Part shown: positions 1-7,996 of the stretch, in pieces | How the letters are laid out: each line of letters begins with the position of its first letter | How positions within the stretch are numbered: the stretch's first letter is position 1 | Assembly: GCF_015487065.1 (NCBI RefSeq) | Contig: NZ_WFQN01000062.1 | Location: forward strand, 1 to 33,061 | Source: Nitratifractor sp. | GTDB taxonomy: Bacteria > Campylobacterota > Campylobacteria > Campylobacterales > Sulfurovaceae | Length of the DNA: 33,061 nt | Reading direction: 5' to 3' | Notes under the pieces: model-generated | The model's input: only the letters and a program-made list of their open reading frames with translations | Told to the model about the DNA's origin: nothing | Databases searched by the model: none | Made by a program: the position numbers and the translations under genes

Positions 1-137
1 ATGAAATGGTGTCCGGTGGGGTTCCAGGTCCCGGCGGCCAGGGCCATGGCCATAATCATCGAGACCCACCAGCGTAGGTGACGAACCGTTTTGCCATTCT
101 TGGTCGTTGACTTTTTGATCAGAATGTCAGGAAGCAT
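1..137 (-). CDS. Partial membrane protein, N-terminus only (possibly DUF6524-like)
   Basis: Reverse-strand reading from ATG at 137: MLPDILIKKSTTKNGKTVRHLRWWVSMIMAMALAAGTWNPTGHHF..., running off the window edge; hydrophobic segment followed by a NPTG motif. Confidence 0.5.
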   Translation of the reverse strand, partial: MLPDILIKKSTTKNGKTVRHLRWWVSMIMAMALAAGTWNPTGHHF

Positions 138-263
138 TGTCGAACCTTTTTTGGAGGCATTATATTCAAAATTGACGAAGAAACAAATCGGGTTATTCCT
201 TTCTGTTATAATGGCCGAAATCGCGATTGAGCCCAGAGATTAAATTAGATGGAGGAAATGCTC

Positions 264-1394
264 ATGGCTGAAGGTCTCACCCACAAAGGGGGCAGCTGCC
301 CCGGTGTCTTTTTGACGATCGTCTCGGTCCCTTTTCTTTTTGTCGCGGCTCTGGCGGCGAGCTTTCTGGGGTATCTGCCCTACGATATCGGGCTCAATAC
401 GCTGATCACCGTCGCTTTCATCTTCGTTGTCTTTCTCTTCTTCATCCCCCACAACGCCAGCTACGCCGCCTGTCGGATCTCCAAAAACTTCGCCCTCATG
501 GAGGAGGCGTTGCAGGAGGGGCTCAAAAAGAACGCTCTGACCATCATGGGCAAGACCAAATCGACTCTGACGGTCCGGGAGTTTGTCGACGACTACTTCA
601 AGGATGTCCGGGACGACAACTATGCCCGGGTCGCCGCTTCGATCTTCCCGATGCTGGGAATCCTGGGGACCTTCCTGGCCATCGCCCTCTCGATGCCCGA
701 TTTCACAGTGCAGAGCAGTGAAAAGCTCGACCGGCAGATCTCCTTGCTTCTGGCGGGGATCGGAACCGCCTTCTACGCCTCGATCTACGGGATTTTCCTT
801 TCGCTGTGGTGGATCTTTTTCGAGCGGCGGGGGCTGGCGAGGATCGAGCGGGAGGTTCTGGCGCTGGAGGCACTCTACAACAGCCGGATCTGGAGCCGGA
901 GCGAACTGGTCAAGCACGAGCATATGGAGAGCGAGCTCAAGGACCAGAAGATCATCCGCACGCTCCAGGAGACCTTCAATCTGGACTTCATCAAGGATAT
1001 GAACGCCCAGTATATGCGCAACTACCAGAAGATCGTCGAAGATACCAGCCGCAGCTTCGCCCTGCTGGCGGAGAAGATGCAGGAGAGTTCCCGGGATCTG
1101 CGCCAGACGCTGGAGCGGCTGGAAGACCGCCGGGAGAGCCTGCGGGCGGAGGAGGCGATGCGCCGGAACATGGAGCGTTTCGTTCAGACCTCCGAGAAGC
1201 TGGAAGCGGGGCTGGAGCATTTCGATGAGAGCGTGGAACGGACCCTGGAGAAGGTCGATTTCGAGCTGGCCTCTGCCGTGGAGCGACTTGGACGGATGAC
1301 GGAGCTGATCGCCCGGGAGCAGGAGCGGATCCGCCGGCAGACACGCCATGCTGCACGGGAGCCTGAGGAGACCGGTCCCGACGGAGAGCGCTGA
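264..1394 (+). CDS. MotA/TolQ/ExbB proton-channel family protein with long C-terminal helical tail
   Basis: ORF 249..1394; GGAGG at 251-255 best fits the ATG at 264. Multiple TM segments, MotA/ExbB-like 'FPMLGILGTFLAIALSM...LLLAGIGTAFYASIYGIFLS', then a charged helical tail. Confidence 0.85.
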   Translation: MAEGLTHKGGSCPGVFLTIVSVPFLFVAALAASFLGYLPYDIGLNTLITVAFIFVVFLFFIPHNASYAACRISKNFALMEEALQEGLKKNALTIMGKTKSTLTVREFVDDYFKDVRDDNYARVAASIFPMLGILGTFLAIALSMPDFTVQSSEKLDRQISLLLAGIGTAFYASIYGIFLSLWWIFFERRGLARIEREVLALEALYNSRIWSRSELVKHEHMESELKDQKIIRTLQETFNLDFIKDMNAQYMRNYQKIVEDTSRSFALLAEKMQESSRDLRQTLERLEDRRESLRAEEAMRRNMERFVQTSEKLEAGLEHFDESVERTLEKVDFELASAVERLGRMTELIAREQERIRRQTRHAAREPEETGPDGER

Positions 1395-2803
1395 TGTTCC
1401 GAAGAGACCGCCGCCCCGAAGAGAGCCAGAACTTCTGGATCTCCTATGCCGACCTGATGGCCGGGCTGCTCTTTGTCTTTATCCTCCTCATCGGGGCCAT
1501 CGTCTCCAAATCGGTGCTGATGCGGGAGAATCTCCACGAAAAGGAGAAGCGGCTGGAGCAGGCTAGAGTGGAGTTGCAGCACCGGGAAGCCGATCTGAAA
1601 AAGAGCCGGGCCAAGCTGGCACAGATGCGGCGCAGTCTGCAGGAGCGAGAAGCGAAGATCGCCTCGGGCAAAGCGCAGATCAAAAGCCAGCAAAACGTCA
1701 TCGCTCGGCAGAAAGAGCATATCGCCGCCGCCGAGGAGAAGATCCGACTCCAGGCCGAAGAGGTGCGCAAACTCCATCTCCTCCTTCAGGAGCTGAAGCT
1801 CCAGCTCGATCGGGAGCGCAGCGGCAACCAAGTGCTGACCGCACAGGTCCGGGAGATCAACAGCTCCCTCGCCGCCAGCCGAAAAGAGTTGGCAACCCTG
1901 GATAAAAAACTCCGTGAAAAAGAGAACCTGATCACCCTCAGTTCCAAAGACTTGCGCCTCAAAGAGAAGGAGCTCGAACGCCTCAACCAGCTTCTCCTGG
2001 CCCGCAACGCCAAGATCGACGAGCTCAACAAAAAAGTGGTGATCCTCCAGAACCTGGAGCAGGAGAGCAACACGACCCTGGAGCAGAAGCAGAAGAAACT
2101 CCAGGAGTATGTCAACAAGGTGATCGTCCTCTCCGGCAAACTTACCCGGGTACAGGATGAACTGAAGCTCAAAGACGAGAACCTGACCCATCTGCTGGAG
2201 GCCCTGGACAAACAGAAGACCCGCTACGACAATCTGGTGGCGCGTCTGCAGAAGCAGCGAGCCCAGATCAAATCGTTGACCGGTATTCGTCTCAAAGTCA
2301 TCGCGGCGCTCAAAGAGACCTTGGGCCACCGGATCGCCATCGACAAAAAGACCGGTGCCCTGCGGCTCTCCTCCAACATTCTCTTCGACAAAGGGAGTGC
2401 CGAGCTCAAAGAGGAGGCCAAGGCGGAGCTCAAGGATACCTTTGAGAAGTACATCGCCGCCTTGATGAGCAATCGGGCCATCCGTCCCCATCTGGACCGG
2501 ATCATCATCGAAGGGCATACCGACAGCGACGGCGGCTATCTCTACAACCTGGAACTCTCCCAGAAACGGGCCCTCGCGGTCATGAAGTATCTGCTGAGCC
2601 TCCCCATCTCCCAGAAATACCACCTCAAAAAGTACCTGGTCGCCAGCGGACGGGCCTACATGGACCGGATCATCCGCCACGGCAAAGAGGACAAAGAGGC
2701 TTCCCGGCGGATCGAGATCAAATTCACCCTCAAAAACCGGGATGCGATGTATGAGATCGAAAGGATCCTCGATGCGGGAAAGACCCAGCGTCAGCTCTTT
2801 TGA
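1394..2803 (+). CDS. MotB/OmpA-type protein: one TM with conserved Asp, ~270-residue coiled coil, C-terminal OmpA peptidoglycan-binding domain
   Basis: ATG overlaps the upstream TGA; 'NFWISYADLMAGLLFVFILLIGAI' is MotB-like; OmpA motifs 'IIIEGHTDSDGGYLYNLELSQKRALAV' and 'ASRRIEIKF'. Confidence 0.88.
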   Translation: MFRRDRRPEESQNFWISYADLMAGLLFVFILLIGAIVSKSVLMRENLHEKEKRLEQARVELQHREADLKKSRAKLAQMRRSLQEREAKIASGKAQIKSQQNVIARQKEHIAAAEEKIRLQAEEVRKLHLLLQELKLQLDRERSGNQVLTAQVREINSSLAASRKELATLDKKLREKENLITLSSKDLRLKEKELERLNQLLLARNAKIDELNKKVVILQNLEQESNTTLEQKQKKLQEYVNKVIVLSGKLTRVQDELKLKDENLTHLLEALDKQKTRYDNLVARLQKQRAQIKSLTGIRLKVIAALKETLGHRIAIDKKTGALRLSSNILFDKGSAELKEEAKAELKDTFEKYIAALMSNRAIRPHLDRIIIEGHTDSDGGYLYNLELSQKRALAVMKYLLSLPISQKYHLKKYLVASGRAYMDRIIRHGKEDKEASRRIEIKFTLKNRDAMYEIERILDAGKTQRQLF

Positions 2804-2960
2804 ACCGATCCGTCTCAGGGAGGCGGTGCGGAAGCTGGAACGGCAGCTGCGGGAGATGGAGGGGCAGGGGCGGATGACCCATCCCACCCCTCCGCCAAAG
2901 GTTCATAAAGAACGCCCCGGAATTCTGCGTCGATGGTGGCGCCTCCTTTTCGGGAGCTGA
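2772..2960 (+). CDS. Small ORF, 62 aa, hypothetical (MRERPSVSSFEPIRLREAVRKLERQLREMEGQGRMTHPTPPPKVHKERPGILRRWWRLLFGS)
   Basis: Overlaps the 3' end of the OmpA gene; AAAGGA about 6 nt upstream of the ATG at 2772; helix plus basic/aromatic C-terminus. Confidence 0.45.
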   Translation: MRERPSVSSFEPIRLREAVRKLERQLREMEGQGRMTHPTPPPKVHKERPGILRRWWRLLFGS

Positions 2961-2981
2961 GAAAGAGTGAAGAACTCTTTT

Positions 2982-3008
2982 CGTTCCCATCCGTCCTCGG
3001 TGGGAACG
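2982..3008. repeat. REP-like palindrome A1 (CGTTCCCA...TGGGAACG)
   Basis: Perfect 8-bp outer arms CGTTCCCA/TGGGAACG. Confidence 0.7.
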
Positions 3009-3057
3009 CTTACGAGAGTGATTAACCTTTGATGAATCTTCTACATCGGGATATGCA

Positions 3058-3078
3058 TTCCCACCAGGATGGTGGGAA
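3058..3078. repeat. REP-like palindrome A2 (TTCCCACC AGGAT GGTGGGAA)
   Basis: Perfect 8-bp stem; homologous to the reverse complement of A1, so the two units are head-to-head. Confidence 0.75.
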
Positions 3079-3108
3079 CGAGAGGAAAAACCTAAGAGTT
3101 GCGCTTGC

Positions 3109-3135
3109 GTCATCCTGAACTTAATTCAGGACCCA
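3109..3135. repeat. REP-like palindrome B1 (GTCATCCTGAACTTAATTCAGGACCCA)
   Basis: Stem TCCTGAA/TTCAGGA. Confidence 0.7.
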
Positions 3136-3159
3136 CGGTTTAATGGGTATTCAAAGCCC

Positions 3160-3186
3160 TGGATTCCGGGTCAAGCCCGGAATGAC
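3160..3186. repeat. REP-like palindrome B2, inverted relative to B1 (reverse complement GTCATTCCGGGCTTGACCCGGAATCCA)
   Basis: Stem ATTCCGGG/CCCGGAAT; same framework as B1 with compensatory stem differences. Confidence 0.72.
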
Positions 3187-3208
3187 GGTTGTTTTTCAGA
3201 ACACTTAA

Positions 3209-3664
3209 TTACTGTTGCAGATGCAGATCCTTTTGCAACCGTTCAAAGGCATGACGGATGTCGGAAGCTTCCGGTGCATGGGTCAGATCGACGTAGTAGC
3301 TGTAGAGCAGATCCATTCCCCTATGTAGCTCCATCCGCAGATAGGCACTGGGAAAATCGCTGGTGGCTTTCTTGGGAGCGTTGCCGAAGGAGTGGCAGAC
3401 GATCTCCTCTTTGGTGGTGAGGATCAGAGTGTAGGGGCATTGAGCCTTGAAGGGGTAGAGTGCGGTGATGGTTTTTCGGGCCGTTGGATCGGGAGGAGAG
3501 ACCTGTAGAGCCAGACAGGGGATTGGGGTGTGAGTGAGGTTGTGATCGTAGAGGGTGACGAGGGGATGCTCACCGCACCCTGACAGCAGGAGGGCCGTGG
3601 CAAGACTCCATACGCCAAATCGGATCCGTTCCAAAGTGCTTCTTTCTCTTCTTGTCCGGTTCAC
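3209..3664 (-). CDS. Hypothetical lipoprotein
   Basis: Signal peptide with lipobox 'LATALLLSGCGE'; 151-aa ORF. Confidence 0.7.
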   Translation of the reverse strand: MNRTRRERSTLERIRFGVWSLATALLLSGCGEHPLVTLYDHNLTHTPIPCLALQVSPPDPTARKTITALYPFKAQCPYTLILTTKEEIVCHSFGNAPKKATSDFPSAYLRMELHRGMDLLYSYYVDLTHAPEASDIRHAFERLQKDLHLQQ

Positions 3665-3786
3665 ACATCACCCCGTTGAATGGAATTTATAGGATAGAAT
3701 TATAACTCTTTTCTCTCCGGGGCTCTCTCCGCGCCTTCATTCAGGGGGAGTGTAGTAGAATAGAGTCAAAAATGCAGGAGGGATCC

Positions 3787-4113
3787 ATGCAGCGAATCGT
3801 CTATCTCGCGGACCGCTTTCCCGCGGAACAGGATTTGCACTTCCAATTGAGGGATTTTTTCTCACGGACGCGACGACTGCGCAGCCGACTGGAGCAGACC
3901 CGCAGTCTCAACCGTCTGCAGCGGATGCGCTGTCGCCGAAATCTGCTGCTGCTTGAGAATTTGGAGCGGGAATTCTACGCTATCGACCATCGGGAGGATT
4001 ACCGTCATCTCCATCGGGGACTCTGCCGCTACCTCTACCTCGACGGCAGCGATCTGCTGCAGGTACTGGGGAGAGAAGAGATTCAGCGTTTTTCCCTCTT
4101 TATCCCTGCCTGA
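3787..4113 (+). CDS. Hypothetical Arg/Leu-rich helical protein
   Basis: ORF 3772..4113; AGGAGGGA at about 3777-3784 favours start ATG 3787 (MQRIVYLADRF...). Confidence 0.6.
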   Translation: MQRIVYLADRFPAEQDLHFQLRDFFSRTRRLRSRLEQTRSLNRLQRMRCRRNLLLLENLEREFYAIDHREDYRHLHRGLCRYLYLDGSDLLQVLGREEIQRFSLFIPA

Positions 4114-4126
4114 AACGAGAAAGCCC

Positions 4127-4447
4127 ATGACCCTGGAAGAAGTACAGAAAATTATCCAAGAGAAGCCCGGTGTCTTGCTCTATTTTTCCGGTGAGAACTG
4201 CAATGTCTGCCACGCGTTGCGTCCCAAGTTTCGGGAAGCCTTTTCGACCCATTTCCCCCTCATCGAGCAGCTCTATCTCGATGCCCACGAGCATCCGGAG
4301 ATCTCGGCCCATTTTCAGGTCTTTTCGGTCCCCACGATGATCGTCTTCCTGGCCGGCAGAGAGTTCGCCCGTGAGGGGAGGGCGGTCAGCTTGCACGCAC
4401 TGGTCGAAAAGCTCCAGCGTCCCTACAGCATCATGACCGGTGAATAA
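4127..4447 (+). CDS. Thioredoxin-fold protein with CNVC active-site-like motif
   Basis: 'VLLYFSGENCNVCHALRPKFREAF...FQVFSVPTMIVFLAGRE' includes the cis-Pro VPT motif. Confidence 0.8.
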   Translation: MTLEEVQKIIQEKPGVLLYFSGENCNVCHALRPKFREAFSTHFPLIEQLYLDAHEHPEISAHFQVFSVPTMIVFLAGREFAREGRAVSLHALVEKLQRPYSIMTGE

Positions 4448-4496
4448 CTCCCCGACACTCTGACTAATATTAGAAAATATATAAACTGAGGATGCT

Positions 4497-6371
4497 ATGA
4501 AAAAAGATTACGGCCTCTCGATCTGGGGGGATGACAACTATATCATTGAAGGGGAGACGATCCATCTCAATTACGGGATGCGCCCCTCCCTGACGGAGAT
4601 CACCCGCCAGATCCGGGAGCAGGGCTACAAGGGACCGCTGCTGCTGCGTTTCCCCCATCTGATCCGTAAACAGATCGATACCCTCTTTTCCGCCTTTGAG
4701 CGGGCCCGCAGGGAGTTCAAATACCAGGGCAGATTCCATGCGGTTTTTCCTCTCAAAGTCAATCAGTATCCCAATTTCGTCGAATCGCTTATCGAAGTCT
4801 CCCGCCGCCGCCACTACGGTTTGGAGGCCGGGAGCAAAGCCGAGCTGATCATCGCCATGGCCAAGACCCCGCCGGGGGCCCCTATCACCGTCAACGGTTT
4901 CAAAGACAAGGAGATGATCGCTTTGGCCTTCATCGCCGCCAAAAGCGGTCACAACATCACCGTCACCATCGAGGGGATCAATGAGCTCAAGACCATCCTG
5001 GAGGTTCACCGGGAGTGCAACGCCGACAGCCCCGATCCCGTCGCCCCCAAAATCGGCATGCGGATCCGCCTTCACAGCTCCGGTATCGGTCTCTGGGCCA
5101 AAAGCGGCGGCTACAGCTCCAAATTCGGCCTGACCTCCACGGAGCTGCTGGAGGCCTACGAGATGCTCAGGGAAGCGAAGCTCATCGGCAATCTGGCGAT
5201 GATCCACTTCCACATCGGCTCCCAGATGGGCGAGATCGGTCCCCTCAAAAAGGCGCTGCGTGAAGCAGGCAATATCTACGCCGAGCTCAAGCGCCGAGGG
5301 GCTGATAACCTGCGGGCCATCAATATCGGCGGGGGCCTGGCGGTGGAGTACAGCCAGCACCAGCCCAATGCCAACCGCAACTACTCCATCCGGGAGTTTG
5401 CCAATGACGTGGTCTTTGCCATGCAGGAGATCGCCCGGCAGAAGGGGGTCGAAGAGCCCGATATCTTCACCGAATCGGGGCGTTTCATCGCCGCGCCCCA
5501 CGCGGTGCTCATCGCGCCGGTGCTGGAGCTCTTCAGCCAGGAGTATCACGAACGGAGCCTGCGCCTCAAACCCGAGGGGCAGAACCCGCCCCTGGTTCAG
5601 GAACTCTATGATCTCTACCGGGCCCTCAAGCGCACCAACGCCCGGGAGTATCTCCACGACGCCCTGGACCATATGGAGAGCCTGCTGACCCTCTTCGACC
5701 TGGGGTATATCGACCTGGAGGATCGTTCCAATGCGGAGATTCTGGTCAATCTGATCGTCAAAAAGGCGATTTTGTTGCTGGACCGGGAGGATACCGACGA
5801 GCTCAAACGGCTCCAGAGTCGGATCCAGGAGAAGTATCTGGTCAACTTCTCCATTTTTCAGTCGTTACCCGATTTCTGGGGCCTGGGACAGCACTTTCCC
5901 ATCATGCCGATCCACCGTCTGGACCAGCGCCCCAGCCGTCCGGCGAGCCTCTGGGATATCACCTGTGACAGCGACGGGGAGATTCCCTTCGATCCGGAGC
6001 AGCCGCTGCTGCTTCACGACATCGATGTGGAAGAGGAGGAGTACTTTCTGGGGATCTTCCTCACCGGAGCCTATCAGGAGGTCCTGGGGATGCGGCACAA
6101 CCTCTTCACCCATCCGACGGAGGCGGTGATCGAATTCGACGAGGAGGGGGAGTGGGAGGTGCGCCATATCATCGAAGCTCAGAATCTGATGGATGTCCTG
6201 GAGGACCTTGATTACGATATCGGTCAGATGGACAAGTCCCTCAAAACCCTGATCGAAGATTCGGAACTGATCGATGAGTCAGAGAAACGGGATCTACTGG
6301 GCAAACTCTATCTCTACCTGAGCGAAAACAGCTATCTCAAGACGATTCAGTCACGTATAGGAGCCGAATAA
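4497..6371 (+). CDS. speA: Biosynthetic arginine decarboxylase
   Basis: PLP fold III enzyme: 'FHAVFPLKVNQYPNFVESL', 'IGMRIRLHSSGIGLWAKSGGYSSKFGL', 'FHIGSQMGEI', 'INIGGGLAVEYSQ'. Confidence 0.95.
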   Translation: MKKDYGLSIWGDDNYIIEGETIHLNYGMRPSLTEITRQIREQGYKGPLLLRFPHLIRKQIDTLFSAFERARREFKYQGRFHAVFPLKVNQYPNFVESLIEVSRRRHYGLEAGSKAELIIAMAKTPPGAPITVNGFKDKEMIALAFIAAKSGHNITVTIEGINELKTILEVHRECNADSPDPVAPKIGMRIRLHSSGIGLWAKSGGYSSKFGLTSTELLEAYEMLREAKLIGNLAMIHFHIGSQMGEIGPLKKALREAGNIYAELKRRGADNLRAINIGGGLAVEYSQHQPNANRNYSIREFANDVVFAMQEIARQKGVEEPDIFTESGRFIAAPHAVLIAPVLELFSQEYHERSLRLKPEGQNPPLVQELYDLYRALKRTNAREYLHDALDHMESLLTLFDLGYIDLEDRSNAEILVNLIVKKAILLLDREDTDELKRLQSRIQEKYLVNFSIFQSLPDFWGLGQHFPIMPIHRLDQRPSRPASLWDITCDSDGEIPFDPEQPLLLHDIDVEEEEYFLGIFLTGAYQEVLGMRHNLFTHPTEAVIEFDEEGEWEVRHIIEAQNLMDVLEDLDYDIGQMDKSLKTLIEDSELIDESEKRDLLGKLYLYLSENSYLKTIQSRIGAE

Positions 6372-7075
6372 TGGGAGTCTGGCAACTCATCCGAGAAGAT
6401 TTCGCCACGGTCAAAAGAAACGACCCGGCCCTGCGAAGCAACTGTGAACTCTTTTTCAACTATCCGGGGGTCTGGGCCCTCTTTTTCTACCGGATCAGCC
6501 ACGGCCTCTATCGGCGCAATTTTCGACGGCTTGCGCGATTCGTCTCGGCAGTGGGGCAGTTTCTCACGGCGGTGGATATCCACCCGGGCGCGCAGATCGG
6601 GCGGCGGGTCTTTATCGATCACGCCACGGGGGTGGTCATCGGTGAGACGGCCATCGTCGGCAATGACGTCCTGATCTATCAGCAGGTGACCCTGGGAGGT
6701 GTGAGCCTCTCCCGGGGCAAACGCCACCCGACGGTAGAGGACAATGTGATTATCGGCGCCGGGGCCAAGGTCCTGGGGAATATCACCATCGGTCGTGACA
6801 GCAAAATCGGCGCCAACTCGGTAGTGATCCGGGATGTCCCTCCCGGCTGTACCGCCGTAGGGGTTCCGGCCCGGGTTGCCCAGCGGGTCGACGAACGCAA
6901 GCCGCTGAGCCACAACGTCATGCCGGACGTCAACAAAGAGGTCTTCGAATATCTTCTCAAGCGGATCGCCGTTTTGGAGCATACGCTCAAGAGCGGGGAT
7001 CTGGAGACCATGGAAAAGGCCGATCACGAACTCGATGAAGTCTACAAGAACTTCATTGAAGCCATGAAACGCTGA
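6371..7075 (+). CDS. cysE: Serine O-acetyltransferase
   Basis: Left-handed beta-helix hexapeptide region 'DIHPGAQIGRRVFIDHATGVVIGETAIVGNDVLIYQQVTLGG...'. Confidence 0.95.
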   Translation: MGVWQLIREDFATVKRNDPALRSNCELFFNYPGVWALFFYRISHGLYRRNFRRLARFVSAVGQFLTAVDIHPGAQIGRRVFIDHATGVVIGETAIVGNDVLIYQQVTLGGVSLSRGKRHPTVEDNVIIGAGAKVLGNITIGRDSKIGANSVVIRDVPPGCTAVGVPARVAQRVDERKPLSHNVMPDVNKEVFEYLLKRIAVLEHTLKSGDLETMEKADHELDEVYKNFIEAMKR

Positions 7076-7788
7076 TGTCTTTTGTCGGACCGGAGCCCGG
7101 AACGCCTCTTTTTGATCTGAAGGAGTTGGAGGAGCTGGAGGAGGGGATCTTCCTGCACCGTCCCAACCGTTTCGTCGCCCTGGCGGAGGTGAAGGGAAAG
7201 CAGGTGAGGGTGCATGTGGCCGACACGGGACGTCTGGAAGAGATCCTCACCCCGGAACGGCCGCTGCTCCTTCACCCCAATTCCCCCGGAATGAAAACCG
7301 ACTATACCCTCGTCGCCGCTCAGATGGAGGAGGGTTGGGTCCTCATCAACACCCGCCTGCACCCGGTCATCGCCCGCCGCGCCATCGAACAGGGGGTCCT
7401 GGGCTTCATCCCCCGCACGCTCAAGCAGGAGGTCCCCTTAGGCGCCAGCCGCCTGGACTACCTGGCTGACGATACCTATGTGGAGCTCAAGGGCTGCTCT
7501 CTGGTGCGGGAAAATACCTGCCTCTTTCCCAACGCCCCCACCGTCCGCGGCACCCGCCACCTCCGCGAACTCATCGCCGCCCGAGCCGCCGGCCACGGTG
7601 CCGCGATCCTCATCATGGCCCTGCGCCCCTGCCGCTGCTTCGCCCCCCATCCCGAGCGTGACCCCGAGTTTCGCCACACCTTTTACGAAGCGTTGGACAA
7701 TGGTGTGGAGTATCATGGCTTTCACGTGCGCATCGATGAGGCATTGCGGGTGGTCTATGACGGGGAGCTTGGGCTTTGCGGGATATGA
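7075..7788 (+). CDS. sfsA: DNA/RNA nuclease SfsA family protein
   Basis: 'FVALAEVKGKQVRVHVADTGRLEEIL', 'DDTYVELKGCSLV...FPNAPTVRGTRHLREL'. Confidence 0.9.
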   Translation: MSFVGPEPGTPLFDLKELEELEEGIFLHRPNRFVALAEVKGKQVRVHVADTGRLEEILTPERPLLLHPNSPGMKTDYTLVAAQMEEGWVLINTRLHPVIARRAIEQGVLGFIPRTLKQEVPLGASRLDYLADDTYVELKGCSLVRENTCLFPNAPTVRGTRHLRELIAARAAGHGAAILIMALRPCRCFAPHPERDPEFRHTFYEALDNGVEYHGFHVRIDEALRVVYDGELGLCGI

Positions 7789-7802
7789 TGACACTTTGCC
7801 AT

Positions 7803-7969
7803 GCCTTGGGGGTTTGAGGGGAAAGTTTGCTAAACTCAAAGAGCGGTACGAGACCTACGAACCGATGCGGGTGGTTTTCCGCGACGGCGGGTTCAAAGAT
7901 GCAGAGGTCAAAACAAACGATATGCAGATACTCAAGCAGGCTGGGATTGAGGATGTGAAGAGTGTGTAG
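7803..7969 (+). pseudogene. C-terminal remnant of a type III R-M Mod-like DNA methyltransferase
   Basis: Open frame CLGGLRGKFAKLKERYETYEPMRVVFRDGGFKDAEVKTNDMQILKQAGIEDVKSV*; resembles the Mod C-terminus (VVFRD.GFKD..VKTN..QILKQAGI.DVKS.); no N-terminus or catalytic motifs present. Confidence 0.6.
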
Positions 7970-7996
7970 TGAAAATAGAGAAAGTATTCATTTGAT

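Noticed and set aside
264-2803. Zorya defence system (ZorA/ZorB)
   Set aside because: Domain resemblance only; no ZorC, ZorD or ZorE-like genes nearby, downstream genes are housekeeping, and the coiled coil is in the MotB-like partner.
240-2887. Long minus-strand ORFs (240..1349 and 1184..2887)
   Set aside because: Antisense shadows of the MotA-like and OmpA-like genes; low-complexity mirror translations with no domain, weaker than the plus-strand proteins.
4470-5672. 400-aa minus-strand ORF opposite speA
   Set aside because: Shadow ORF in high-GC coding DNA; speA on the plus strand is unambiguous.
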